Shown piece after piece: positions 12,117 to 23,454 of a DNA stretch of 64,000 nt. A model generated the notes under the pieces. The model was not told where the DNA came from, searched no databases, and saw nothing but the letters and a program-made list of their open reading frames with translations. The translations under genes were made by a program, and so were the position numbers. Location of the stretch: contig CM057005.1 of the NCBI GenBank assembly GCA_029891345.1, positions 65,605,760 through 65,669,759 on the forward strand, given 5' to 3'. This DNA comes from Dryococelus australis (taxonomy: Eukaryota; Arthropoda; Insecta; Phasmatodea; Phasmatidae). The first letter of the stretch is position 1; each line of letters begins with the position of its first letter.

Positions 12117-12368
12117 CCAAGGTAGTTCCCCAAACGAAGCCGGAACAATCCATAGCTAACTTCATCCTCTCTTGACAGCCAATGAGGCTGCGGCGAATAA
12201 ATCCTGTCGGTGTAAGCCAGATCATTCACCACCATACTCATTCACCTCTCATATCCAGTTGAGCTTTTCCACCCTTATTGGGACAGCGGGCGTCCCGTTT
12301 ATTGACATCCCTTGTGGTACAGAAAATAAGGCTGCCGGAAGGGATAGCTTAATGCTCCAACTTACCCT

Positions 12369-12383
12369 GGGGTTTGACTCCCC
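12369..12383 (+). other. tRNA T-arm-like hairpin 3
   Basis: A stem GGGG/CCCC closes a 7-base loop TTTGACT. The minus-strand relative at 45537-45551 keeps the same stem with loop TTTGATT. Confidence 0.5.
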
Positions 12384-12559
12384 TCCACCTCGTAACGTCC
12401 GAGAGGGCAGTCAGTGCCCTACCCACTTGTTATCCAAGAGGAGCGTGCTTCAATACCAACAGGAGCTTAGCTCCATCCCAACTAACCTCACGAACCTTAG
12501 TCCCCGGGAGAAAGCTCAAGCCATCAGCCACCTAGAGAGACCAGCCTCACCAGCTCCCA

Positions 12560-12680
12560 TGCCCGATCTCTCACACCACCAATCAAGCTCGAAGGAGATA
12601 CTAACCCTGTGGTACTAGCATATTTGACCAGTGAAGAAACTTCATTTGGCATAGCCAACCTGTGGTTTTGGGGGCTCTTG
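12560..12680 (+). pseudogene. Gag FW-motif domain fossil, copy 4
   Basis: Carries YLTSEETSFGIANLWFWG, aligned with YLSGQNKSLGITNLRFWG at 41.3 kb and GAANHRFW at 8.7 kb. Upstream SPREKAQAISHLERPASP matches the ERDSAQLAHHLERPLSP segment of copy 2. Decayed fossil of the family Gag N-terminus. Confidence 0.55.
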
Positions 12681-13022
12681 CTCACTGAGACAACCAGGCT
12701 GACGATTGCCTGCACACCCGGTTCCGGGCCCAACCCCAATGCACCACAGTCCGAACCACAGCAGGTCCAGCAGCCTTCTCAGGCCATCTGTTGCCCAGGT
12801 ATACCCGGAGAGTGGTCCCACCAAGGCAAAATATTGCGCTAGCCATCCCAGATTTTGTGCCCAGCCGGAAAGCACAGGTCCAGTCCTCTACTCCGGCCAG
12901 GCTCCTGTTCCGTGCTGCGAATAAAGAGTCTAACTCCTCCCCGAGTGTGTCTACCTTCACACCCACCAAAATCCTTGGGGCCGTGACGTGCCTCCTTTGT
13001 TCATAGGATGGCATGCGTCAAA

Positions 13023-13620
13023 TGTTTGTTAAGTGGTTTGAGAAAGTGCTCCCCTTGATAGAGAAAATGCAGTTATTGTGGGTAATTCTCATTACCATAA
13101 CGTGAAACTAAAAGAAATTCCCACAAAAATATTACAAAAAGTTACATTACGAAGTGGTTACCAGACAAAAATATTGAATTTCACAGCAAAATGACAAAAG
13201 CAAAGCTGATGGTGAAAGTGAACCAGTGTATGCATTTGTATGTTAAACATGTTGGTGAAATGGCTGCCAAGTTGGGCTACGTTGTTTGTCAATTACCTAC
13301 TTATCACTGTGAGCTGAATCCCACTGAATTAGTGTGGCGTCAGGTGAAAGGCTACATTGCAAGACATAACAGTTTGTTTAAAATGGCCAAAATCTAAGAA
13401 TTATTACCACTACCAACCCCAATCAGTGACATCACCCCAGAGAAGTGGGCAAAATATGTACATCAGACACATGCAGGATATGGAAAACAAAATGTTTACC
13501 CTAGACAACATTCAAAACAACCTTCAAGACCTTTTCATAATAAATTTGAATGATAGTTCACATAAAAGCAACTTGGATTGTATTGCACCATTTCCAGATG
13601 TAGATATATAAGTGAGTATC
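13023..13620 (+). pseudogene. IS630/Tc1-type DDE transposase fragment
   Basis: The C-terminal half of a DDE transposase. An early segment KWFEKVLPLIEK leads to a SHYHN stretch (about 13085-13100), where related proteins have DNxxYHN. Here a Gly codon stands in the position of the catalytic Asp. About 65 codons later LPTYHCELNPTELVWRQVK (about 13290-13350) carries the final catalytic Glu region typical of IS630/Tc1-like enzymes. The frame shifts at least twice, and a stop in the KMAKI frame is followed in another frame by ITPEKWAKYVHQTH, the expected C-terminus. The N-terminal DNA-binding part is missing, cut by the LTR element at 13022. Plain DNA-transposon remnant. Confidence 0.8.
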
Positions 13621-14279
13621 TTAACCTGGTTTCACAGTGTTTTTATATAATGCTTAGTTGATGAATTAGTATTGTTAGTTACAAAGTATTTATATTATTA
13701 GGAATCATAACTATAAGTGCAAATTTATCGTTATTGTTATGCATACTTCTTATGTAACACAATCATTGTTTATAAGACGTGAACAAGAAGGGGGCATGAT
13801 TTAGACAGCTGGTTATAATGACACAGGTTGTGGCTGGCAACAATGAATACCATCCAAGCACACAAATAGGCATAGTAATACAAGTGCCACTTTGGAATGG
13901 ATAGAGAGTAGTTGTAACAATCATATAGTACTCTACAGGTCTATGCACTTCCAAGCACCAAGGTTTACCTAAATAAATGACAGTGTATGACATTTAGAGA
14001 TTTAATTTACAAAACACCGTACAGTATAGTACACATGTACAGTATAAACTGCGAGGTAAAAAATAATTGTACATTTGACAAATACTGGCTAAACATACTA
14101 CAATACAACTACGTCTCACAGACAACCAAACTTATGTCAGTACAACTGTAAATGTTAAAACAATTGAATAACACAACATTTCATCTAACAATTACATTTA
14201 AAAAAAAAACCATTAATCTTTGTACTGTTGAATGTTTACAATCTGTAGTTCGAAACTATTCTGTAAGAAAATGTAAATA
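13621..14279. other. AT-rich, no feature recognised
   Basis: No coding pattern, RNA gene or clear repeat was recognised. It lies downstream of the Tudor gene's stop codon. Confidence 0.5.
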
Positions 14280-14452
14280 CAGTGGAACCTCTATGTATTG
14301 AACTCGGATGGATTGAAATCCTGCATACATGGAACATATTCTGTGGTCCCATTCTTTATTTATCTGCATTTCAAGACCACATTCATTGAAAGTCCACATG
14401 TATTGCAATTTTTTGTCAGTCCCCTCAGAAACAATGAATAGAGAATCCACTG
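14280..14452. mobile_element. pogo/Tigger-like MITE, 173 bp
   Basis: Inverted ends CAGTGGAACCTCTATGTATTG and (on the minus strand) CAGTGGATTCTCTATTCATTG, with TA on both sides as the target duplication. There is no coding capacity. Confidence 0.75.
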
Positions 14453-14810
14453 TATAATGCCTGCATGACAACAAAATATACGTACAAAATACAACTAGGC
14501 CTAGTTCAATATGGATAATATACACTCAAACCTATATTTGCAGCACTTGTTTCCTACAGACATCTCATTTGCACACAAAAATTCTGAGGAATCACAAAAA
14601 TTTACTTCTGCACCGCATTCCACTCTACACTCCCCCATGTCAAGTTAACCGGCCAATACTGACATCAAAATGTGTCCTTGTCAGTGAAGTGTGGGAAGAG
14701 GGGGAGGGAGAAATATCCACCTTTCAACCTGTTCTATCCTTCCTGCTATTTCCCATCTCAGCTTGTTACACAGTAACCCAACATTTTTTATATTTCATCA
14801 ACTACAATTA

Positions 14811-15362
14811 CAGTAGAACCCTATTATAATGTGCCCACATATAACACCATTATTTCATGGTCCCACCATTTATCCATAAGGCTTAATTGTTTAATTTCCT
14901 GCATACAACAATGTTCAAATTTTCATTTCCTGCTTTTAACAACAGTATTACTTGCTGTATCTCAAATGAAATTTCAGACATTAACAATGCAGTAGCCTGC
15001 AAACAGGTAAAGAAAACTGTCTATAGCTGAAATATTAAGGATTTTAGAGGAGTTGGTCCTGAAAATTACTAATATAACCAACAAAGTGTATATGAGTAAG
15101 CAAGCATCCAGAAAGCATGTCACTGTGATTGATGATGCTATGGTCCATGAAATTCAGATCACTGATATTTTTGCATCAAATGATTCAGATGAAGTTGAAC
15201 TTGACTAGCTACTTATATACAAAAATTATAACTTTAGAATTTTGTTTTGCATGATGTGTTCCTGCAGGTGTAATACCTATTGTTTCCTGCTTATAAAATT
15301 TTCCTGCATATAACATTTTATTTTACTTGTCCCCTGAAAAATGTTATAACAGGGTTCTACTG
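14811..15362 (+). mobile_element. pogo/Tigger-like element, 552 bp
   Basis: The ends CAGTAGAACCCTATTATAA and (minus) CAGTAGAACCCTGTTATAA form terminal inverted repeats flanked by TA. Inside, near 15145-15205, an acidic ending IFASNDSDEVELD followed by a stop looks like the C-terminus of a pogo-type transposase, so this is an internally deleted copy rather than a pure MITE. Confidence 0.82.
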
Positions 15363-16890
15363 TACATAGTTTACACAGAACCTGAGTCCATCAAAGCTTA
15401 CACACGGTTGCTACAAGTACACACTAAAAAAATTCATGACATCCCTGTTTTCCAGAACCTCAAAACAAATTTCTCTGACTTTCCCATCGAATAGGCATGC
15501 CAACACTGAAATTTAAAAATAAAATCCCATGTGCAGCGCTATTGGAAAATGGATAAAAATACAAAATGAAACTTATGCGCAACAAATTCTGCCTAGGTAA
15601 CACCAGACAATATTCACAGCACTAACTCATTTCAAGAAATGGATAGATGGGCCTACCTTCGAAAAAATCCCAGCATCAATTAATGATCCTCGGATGAAAA
15701 ATAATTTGATGAATTTTCCCATTACTTCTCTCTGGCTTCACATTATGCAGAGAACACAATAAAAACCAATGCAAAATTTTCCAAGGACATAACATGGAAA
15801 AAATAAATAAAAAATCTTGAAAACCACTTGAGCATGATATATAGGCCTACATAAATGTTCAGCAAATTGGAGGACACAAGACTAAAAACTGGGTTACTAA
15901 AAGTAGCTGTCAGCACAACAGATCTTCCCAATATTTTCACTGATTGTATGAGTCTCCCACTGCTTTTCTAGTTGAATTTTGTTGTTAATAGAGATAAGTT
16001 TAAAAGTACAATTAATGCAAAAAAAAAAAAAAAAATGAAAGTTATACAGAAATATTTAGTTATGAAACAGCCTGTCTGCTCCATGCATACTGCTTTTTAG
16101 TAAACATGTTACTGAAACTAATAACATTACTATAAGGCAGATGTAAAAGTTTGAATGTTTTAAAGTTCTGCTTCAATTAGTGGAGTATTTTGTAATCAAC
16201 TTATTCTTTTCATGGCTGACATCACAAGATTACAACTAGCAAACTTAGAAACGTACTTAGGAAACGTGGCAGAAAAACCTTCTCAGACTTGCAATAGTTT
16301 ATTACAAAAAATGATGGTCAGTGGCTGATTATGCACACATCTGTATCCTCACCAATAAAATAAAATATAAGTGTAGTTAAGATAAAATCATGAAAATATT
16401 TACTTGCTGCATTCAGCAATAACCTTTATTTACAGTATTACGAGTATTAAGTAACATTACGCACAAAATCAACAATTTCCAGTAAATTTGGTGTCACACT
16501 TTTGTGGCCCATCAAAATGTCCCTTATATGATTGGGAATTGCTACAGATACTTCTGTCAACCACCAGCACTATCGCTTCTACCAGGGCCTTGAAAGTTTT
16601 ATCATGATATGGATCATAAAGGCAAGAATGGAATAAGATAATCCTGCCAAGCATGATGAATATAACATTACAAAGAGAACATCACATAGAAATCCACAAC
16701 TATGTTGCCATAGATTTCGAATAGTTGATATTTGTGTCACGTGTTAAGAAAACCACAAATAATACACAAACATTCGAACACTTCTAATGTCTGGTTTGAT
16801 TCCTAACTGGCGACACAACTGCAGAAAGCCCAACTTAATTAGCAAGAACTGCACATGTCTGCTGACTCCTGCTGCATGTCTAATGGCACA
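15363..16890. other. AT-rich, no gene recognised
   Basis: Holds a poly-A run near 16020-16037. No exon, RNA gene or structured repeat was recognised on either strand. Confidence 0.5.
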
Positions 16891-18055
16891 GAAAACTGTT
16901 GCACCATTCAAGTTCAGAGCTGAACTGGAGATCGAGATGTTCTTCATTTTGAACCGCCGAATTCGGCAGTTCAAACTCTCAATTCAGAGAATACAAGTAT
17001 GTTGAATATAGCTTACGTGAATTTAAGAGCAGTGTTAAATATATTTATTTACTAGAAAAAAATTTAGTAATATTTAAATTGTTTAAAAAAGGATTTGATT
17101 GTTGTTTACTGTTGCAAAATGTAAATTGAGACATTTTACAAATGCTTTAGATCAAATGCATTAATTTAATTGAAGATGTAGTAATATTATGTAAAAAGAG
17201 AACAAAATTCATGCTTACCCCTTCGAACAAACACAATGTAAAACTGGAAAAGCAATTCAGAATATCATAAACTGTCCTAATTTTCCACACAAGCTAACTA
17301 TCGAACAGTCTTCACTGACAAATGAAGTTTGAAAATATGCCAACAGATATAACTAAGTACAATTGTTTTCTTGGGAAATCAAAACATTATACGCATTTGA
17401 ATATTATTCAGTCAAATTTGTAGAACAGTAATTCACTTAAAACAGATAAAACATTGCACATCTAGTTCTATGTACGCTACCTCTACAATAACATTGGTAT
17501 TAAAAATAATGAAAAAAGTGTATGCATAGTTTTCCAATCAAACAAAACTACTAAAACGGAAAATTTTCAGTGCATTCAATATAGTAAAACATCTTCTAGG
17601 GTCTTCCATTCCTCATCTTTCTGTTTAGAATAAAGCGGGTCCGTTTTTTACATTCACTGACGTTCAATTTGTTTTCTATCAAGTCAATGACTACTCTTTT
17701 CTCCTTTTCTGTAAAAATATTTAGTTTTAAACCACTTGCAGCTTCATCCAAATTTTGTTTCCGTAAAATTAAATAATTAGCAATTGCGGAGACCTGATAG
17801 AGAATTTCTAGGTAAACACACACAAAACCACGCCTACATTCATGTCATATATTACAAAACAATAGAAAAAATTTGTCTCATATTTAATCTCTATCGCTCA
17901 CTTTGGAACCACGAGTAACGAATCGGAGATCCACAATTGTGCAATTGGGTTGGTTCAACACTTTCACAATGGAACCATGATCAAATTGAACCTTGGTTTG
18001 GAATTAGGATCATTTGATCTCGAATCGAAGAAGATGTTGGTGCAACCGGGCATAA
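16890..18055 (-). mobile_element. PIF/Harbinger-like element with SANT/Myb ORF
   Basis: The right end reads, on the minus strand, TTATGCCCGGTTGCACCA, identical but for one base to the left end of the shorter element at 50471-51056. About 170 bp at 17310-17480 and 210 bp at 17845-18055 also match that element. Near 16898 a related GTTGCACCATTC stands at the presumed left end. The interior carries the 17596-17823 ORF, absent from the shorter copy. No DDE transposase was found. Long GTTGCACCA-type inverted ends and a SANT-like ORF suggest PIF/Harbinger, but the target duplication is unclear. Confidence 0.65.
17596..17823 (-). CDS. SANT/Myb-like DNA-binding protein fragment
   Basis: An ORF of about 75 codons whose second half, FTEKEKRVVIDLIENKLNV then SECKKRT, matches the pattern of the Myb/SANT-like DNA-binding proteins of PIF/Harbinger transposons (F-T-x-x-E-K followed by a long helix and a Lys-rich ECKKxD-type segment). 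The ORF stops soon after, before a complete three-helix domain plus tail would be expected, and a convincing start context is not seen. It is probably the remnant of the element's second gene rather than a host gene. Assignment by motif only. Confidence 0.5.
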   Translation of the reverse strand: MCVYLEILYQVSAIANYLILRKQNLDEAASGLKLNIFTEKEKRVVIDLIENKLNVSECKKRTRFILNRKMRNGRP

Positions 18056-18084
18056 GAGGGTTAAATTGCGAATGCTCACAAGGG

Positions 18085-18610
18085 TCCTCAGAAGTCGCAT
18101 GTTCAGGGGCTCATAAAATTAAAACTTAGCTACCTAGGTACCTACCACACTTTATTTATAAGACAGTTTTGTGTACAGTAATATTAAAATATCCGGAAGA
18201 CTGGTCCCAATTTTCTGCTACAAGCTTTCAAACATCGGACTTCATTCATACAGGTGCGCTCCAAAGCCACTTGTTCAGAGGCTTATAAAATAAAAACTAA
18301 GCTGAGTAGGTTAATAAGACCCACCACTTATTATTCGCAAGACCGTGTAGTGTAGCAGTATATTCAAAGATCCATGAGACTCCTCCCCAATTGTTTACTA
18401 TAGGACTTCAAACATCCGACTTTGTTTATACGGGTGCTCCAAAGTCACAGGTGTGGGCAAAGTCTGATGTTTGAAGGCTCATAGCAGACAATAGGGGACG
18501 AGTCCCCCAGACCTTTTAATACTAATTTACATTACTCTGTCTTGCCAATAAAGTGCAGTAGGTCCTATTAATGCACATGGCTTTGTTTTTATTTTATACA
18601 CCTCTGATCA
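18085..18610. repeat. two direct plus one inverted copy of ~175-bp unit
   Basis: 18085-18262 and 18263-18445 are direct copies (shared blocks CTTTCAAACATCGGACTT / CTTCAAACATCCGACTTT and CTTATAAAATAAAAACTAAGC). 18450-18610 is the same unit inverted (TCTGATGTTTGAAGG, then AATAAAGTGCAGTAGGTC). It contains no ORF and has no match elsewhere in the window that I noticed. Confidence 0.75.
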
Positions 18611-19738
18611 TGCAACTTCAGTAAGACGTGAAGAAAACACGGAAGGTTTTTATAATTTTTCAGACATTTTTCCTTTTTTCTCTGACTTTTCCTGAAAATC
18701 CCTCACCATTTTTAATTCCCTGGCTTTTCATGGTTTTCCCAGTTTTCAATACCTGTAGCAACCCTGTTACCACATTTTGGACACAACAGGTTTACCAATT
18801 GAAATTAATTAAAAGTTTTATGATACACTGTCTTACTTCCTTGTGAAAACTTCCAAAACAGCATTTCCTACCAACATTTCATTAGTGGCAATACAATGCT
18901 GTGGATTTTCAATTAATTTTATTGCATTATCCATGAAAGCATTTCCTTTGATTCAACACTATTTTTAAAAGCAAAAATCAGCCCAAATAAAATAATACAA
19001 TTTTATAAATACATATAAAAGTTGTTTCCACACGGGAACTGTAAATTTGTAGTTCAGACTTACTGCACACCATTTGCTAGGCCTGTGTGCAGCATAACAA
19101 TCCAGTTTTTCATTTATTTTGATTTACTCCGTGGTTGTAACTGCACATCTGGGTACTACCTTACCTAGAACACATCAAGCTATTAAATTAATTTACGGTT
19201 TACAAATAGAATATCTACCTTTTCCTGCGGAGACATGTAAACATGACTTGCTGCATGCCAAAGGAGCAATATATGTAGTTTGATGCAATTTTCACGTTCA
19301 TAGGAGCCAAATGGGCCAAGATTTAGTCACACTGATTTGTATGGACAACTTGGTCTCGTGAACAAATTTTGGGGAAGTCAGTGTCTGTAAAAACAAGGTT
19401 TGAGTGTAACTTTAGAAATTAGGTGGCAATATCAGCTCCCCTTGAGATTCTCTTCGTACAACAACCAATATGTAGTAGTAGTAGAAAAAAGAAAAAAAAA
19501 CCTAAACAAAAAAATTTTTTCTTAGAAGCTGGCAAATTTGTACTAATCCACAACACAAATAGAACCACATGCATATGCAACTACAACACAGTTAAAGTAT
19601 GTAACTGCACTTCACCATTCTCGACACCAACCAATTTGAATGATGAGCAAATATTATAGAACACATTGTGTTTATTTATTGTATTTTTTAAGAGCTAATT
19701 ATTTGGTACTCCTACAAAACTAGAACATACTATATCAC
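18611..19738. other. AT-rich, no gene recognised
   Basis: The segment at about 18660-18775 is a purine/pyrimidine-biased run (minus strand GGGAAAACCATGAAAAGCC) of the type common in degenerate interspersed repeats. An A-rich tract is at 19480-19515. No gene or RNA is seen. Confidence 0.45.
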
Positions 19739-20251
19739 TAGGGTTGTGCGAATAGTAGATATTGATGATCAGATATTTTCAAATTGAATGGTAAAATTTT
19801 CAAAAACATACAAATACTGTATTTTCGAAGTCTAACAGTTACTAGTAAACATTTAATTTCAGTTATATATAATATAAATAACTACAATTTCATTTCACTG
19901 CTTCACACAACAAACAAAAAAATGTGCTGCAAAATGAAAATATGAATAAATAATGCACTCTGTGTGTGTGTGTGTGTGTGTGAGCGTGATTTGCAGCTGC
20001 ATCAAATAGCAAAAATTCATAAAAATGACCAATTAGTATCATGATTAGTAATGGTCCAGCTCTTGTAACTATGAAATAAATGTTAACATTTTGAAGTGAG
20101 AAGTCCTTTAATAAGTCAACACAATAACCACTTGAGACAAGAATGTAATTATTCAGTTTTCGCAGGTGATATCCGAACTTCAAATGTGACCATAGTAATT
20201 AGTATATTTTTATTCACAACTACTCAAATTTTCTAATATTCGCACACCCCA
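19739..20251. mobile_element. hAT-like MITE, ~510 bp
   Basis: The ends TAGGGTTGTGCGAATAGTAG and (minus) TGGGGTGTGCGAATATTAG are inverted repeats. The flanks share ATATC as a decayed target duplication. It includes a GT microsatellite at about 19962-19984. No transposase is seen. Confidence 0.6.
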
Positions 20252-20850
20252 ATATCTAACACGTCAAGTTTTACATTTTTTGGCAAAGACACTACTGCCT
20301 TGCCATGTTATACTATGCAATAAACATGAGACTATAATGTTCTCTAACCAACATAGGTGTGAAATTAACATTTACCAGATAAGAAATATAGTAGGCACAT
20401 TTATTGGTTCATTTCTTTTTTAAAATTTAAACACTGGAAAACAGATGACATAATTCCACAGTGCCACTCTCTTTTTATTTTTTTATTACGTTGCAATAAA
20501 ATTTGACATACAAAGCTACAATACTGTATATACTTCCATTATATATCTGATATGAATAACTGACTGTGAAAACCAATAGTCCGATAAAATTGACATCCTT
20601 TGCTAGAGTTCATATAGAACTAAATAAGGTGTTGATACTTTGTTAGGATATTTTACATTAACTCACTCTGTAAAAAAGGTTTCTATAACAGCCAAAGTAA
20701 AGGAAAGCTGGAAACACTCATAAATCACAAACATTTAATAACAAAATACAAAGAAACAAATGATGGCATATAAATTTAAAGCTTGACAGTCTAGCCACAG
20801 ATACATCAATCTGAGGTACAGTCTTTGGGTGCCGGTGGTGAAAGATGTGA
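20252..20850 (-). other. 3' UTR and downstream flank of Tudor gene
   Basis: Lies immediately 3' of the Tudor stop codon on the minus strand. AATAAA-type signals occur on the minus strand near 20470-20490 (GTAATAAAAAAATAAAAAG), a plausible poly(A) site giving a 3' UTR of roughly 370-400 bases. Confidence 0.45.
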
Positions 20851-20966
20851 TCAGTGGCTGGCAGCTTCCACTAGTTCCACCATGTATTCATCTTCTTTGT
20901 GACTCACAACTCTCACTGTGTGTACAGAGCGTGGAATGAGCAACTTTCTTGTGTCACCTACCACAC
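20851..20966 (-). CDS. Tudor-domain gene, last exon
   Basis: 116-bp terminal exon. The acceptor is CATATTGCAG|GTGTGG on the minus strand, entering in phase 1, so its first two bases complete the codon begun by the exon ending at 44572. It reads VVGDTRKLLIPRSVHTVRVV, then an Asp/Glu-rich EDEYMVELVEAASH and a TGA stop. That is the C-terminal SN-like beta strands of an extended Tudor domain (V-x-V-x-x-x-x-x-D-x-Y-x-V-E-L pattern). The spliced continuity with the Tudor core in the previous exon makes the assignment strong. Extended Tudor proteins bind methylarginine partners, typically in germline piRNA granules; the particular paralogue is not resolved. The intron before it is about 23.6 kb. Confidence 0.75.
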
Positions 20967-23454
20967 CTGCAATATGAATATACATCACTTGCCATTTAAT
21001 TCTACAGCCATCTTTCAGAGTGTCTACCAAACCCTTGAAACTAAAATCTGTGACTTTCTGGTGACCTTTTTAAAAATTTTGGGGGCCTGGTTTTTATAAC
21101 GGTCAACAAGAGCAAAGTCCATTTTTAGTTGCTTCTTGTGAAAATATCAGCACGTTTTGTTGCAATCATTTGAAGTTTGTACTTATGCACATTTATTTTG
21201 TGAGTCAGTCCAGTACATTACTGATAATACAGTTCCCTACTTGCATGTTTTCTGTTTTCTACAAATAATGCCACATAACGTCTAGGGTGTCCAGCAAGGC
21301 TGTAAATTGAATTCCCAGTACATTTCCCACATTTTCCTCTGCATTCCAGTGCACAAAAAACATGAGAAAAACTATCAAGTAGAATCAAAGTTAATAATGA
21401 CCCCTTAGAAATAACAACCCTTCCCTGGGAGTTGAGAGTTTACTGCACTTCAAATGTAATTTCCAAATTATAATTTTTTACATAGATGGAAAGTGTGCAA
21501 CAGGAATGAGGTATGCTTATAGGAAAAGTATTCAAAGTGACTTAGCACAGAAACAGCACTTCCAGCAGTGACAGTAACACACGATCCCAAGGCAAAAACT
21601 TTTCATTACCAGGTTGACAAAAATGAGAAAAGTGAACACTTGAACTTAATCTCGATCTCCGGACAAACTAACCTTAGCAGATCAGCTAAGTTACATGTCT
21701 ACAGATGTCTGGACTCAAGAACAATGCAGACTGTATTTTAACTAAAACATTTCACGCTGCAACTTACAGATACAAAAACAAAGCCGAAATGGTCTTGTAT
21801 GTTTTGGCAGCACTGCCCTAGTGCCAATGGCACCACCATTGACAGTGTTGCCATGATGTGGCAGGAAATTTAAACTACTTCAAACGGACTCATGGCCCAA
21901 ACATCCTGCCCGCCTTGTAGGATCCATACTTCAACACTAATAAGTCCCATTAACAGCATACAGTTGACTCTCGATCTATTGTTATTCAGGAGACTGCCAA
22001 AAAATGTCCATACATACGGGATTTCAGTAGATGCTGTTTCTGACATGCACATCAATAAAATACAACTTATAACCTTATAAAACTTTATGTTGAGTATAGT
22101 AAGAGCTGGTCATTATCTGTGAATAAAGTCTAGCTAATAAACATAATAAAAATGGGAATTTTAGAAAAAGTATTATTGTAAATAATACATTAAAAACCAT
22201 TTCCCATAAACTCGTTTAAATAAAGAAAATAACATTTCAAAATACAGTATATAATTGATTGTAACCCGACATCAAATGCAAGCTGACCTAAAACTTTCAA
22301 AAAACTATCAAACCCTCTGAAAACAAAAATAATATGACACAGAATGCAAGTCAAATTTTGAATTTTGCACGCCCACTCGTTCAGCTAAGAGGGCACGGAG
22401 AGGTTATCGATCGGGCAGTTTGCTCATGGTGGCAGCGGCAGGAGGGGTGGTAGCAGGAGAATTACCACTCCACGCCGCTACTTGTTGCCGAGTGATGACA
22501 CCTTAAGCCAGTGGCAAATGTCTGTCTTTTAAAGTAATTAATTATATTCTACTGCAAAGGAAACTCGTAATTTTGAGACAGAAATGAATAAATAAGGCTA
22601 TTATAACTGATTTCTTCACTGTCTTTAATAATTGATCATTCAAAACCACGTCCTCTGATTTTCCCTGTCATGAGTTACAGTGCACTTGGCTTGGTGCTTA
22701 CCTACTCATTATTAGACAGCAAAATATGTTGAATAGGCCCTTACATTTTATCAGTTTATTCAACAAAAGACGTGTGTCTACTGAAATAAATCAATATAAA
22801 TCCTCCGATTTCCAAGAAACAAGTTAGTGAAAATGAACTTTACACTTATAATACAAATTGCTCGATGTTCAAACAATTTTTGATGACAAGGGGAAGTTAA
22901 GTGGAACCTGTTATTACTACAAACCCGAAGGGACCAAAATCGGGCAACTTTGAAAAAACCAGGTTTGTAATAATGAGGTTTGTTCGGTCAAAACTGGAGA
23001 CTTTTTTTATATTGGTACAAGCCCAAAAACCTAAATATTTGGAATTTATATACAAAATTTAGCTTTAATAACAAAAGAAGTCACATTCATTTTAACTTTA
23101 CTCAGGAAACAATTTACATAAAGAATTATTAAACATCATCTTGATTAAGTCTTCAATAAAATCAACCCTTCCATTACATAAAAAAACCAAAAATCATTCC
23201 CAAAAAAAGATTTTTACTTTTACACATTTTTCACTGTCATTACATACTACGTAAGGTTTTCGTTCTATGAAATTTTATATTATGGTTTGAACTGATTCTG
23301 CACTATTGAAGCACTTGAGAATGGAATAAAAAAAAAAAAAATTACTTTATATAAACTTAAAATTCAAGTCTGCATACAACATGAATTATTCCTATGCACA
23401 CAAACAAACAGGCCGTTTTCACAGAGGTTAACATCAGATGTTTTCATCCATGTA
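20967..23454 (-). other. intron, AT-rich
   Basis: First part of the large last intron of the Tudor gene (transcription runs right to left). 22895-22985 holds a lone pogo-like end (GTGGAACCTGTTATTACTAC with an AATGAGGTTTGT block), also seen at 44250 and 53829. 22370-22510 is a small GC-rich patch. No exon is recognised. Confidence 0.5.

Larger units (their letters stand above)
11690..13022 (+). mobile_element. LTR-family copy 4, internal region fossil
   Basis: The internal region contains a repeated coding module, SGRILRVRHP near 12020 and SGRMIRVRIP near 12095. A segment GTAGVPF...LTLGFDSPPP follows near 12285-12390, with a second copy on the minus strand at 45.5 kb. The FW-motif domain comes next (12600-12680), then a Pro-rich linker with IPDFVPSRKA near 12850. 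The element stops at 13022 with GGCATGCGTCA, the inverted form of the LTR start, and sequence of a DDE transposase begins directly after. Broken in several places. Confidence 0.6.

Noticed and set aside
19962-19984. GT repeat as a functional element
   Set aside because: Ordinary dinucleotide microsatellite inside the hAT-like MITE.
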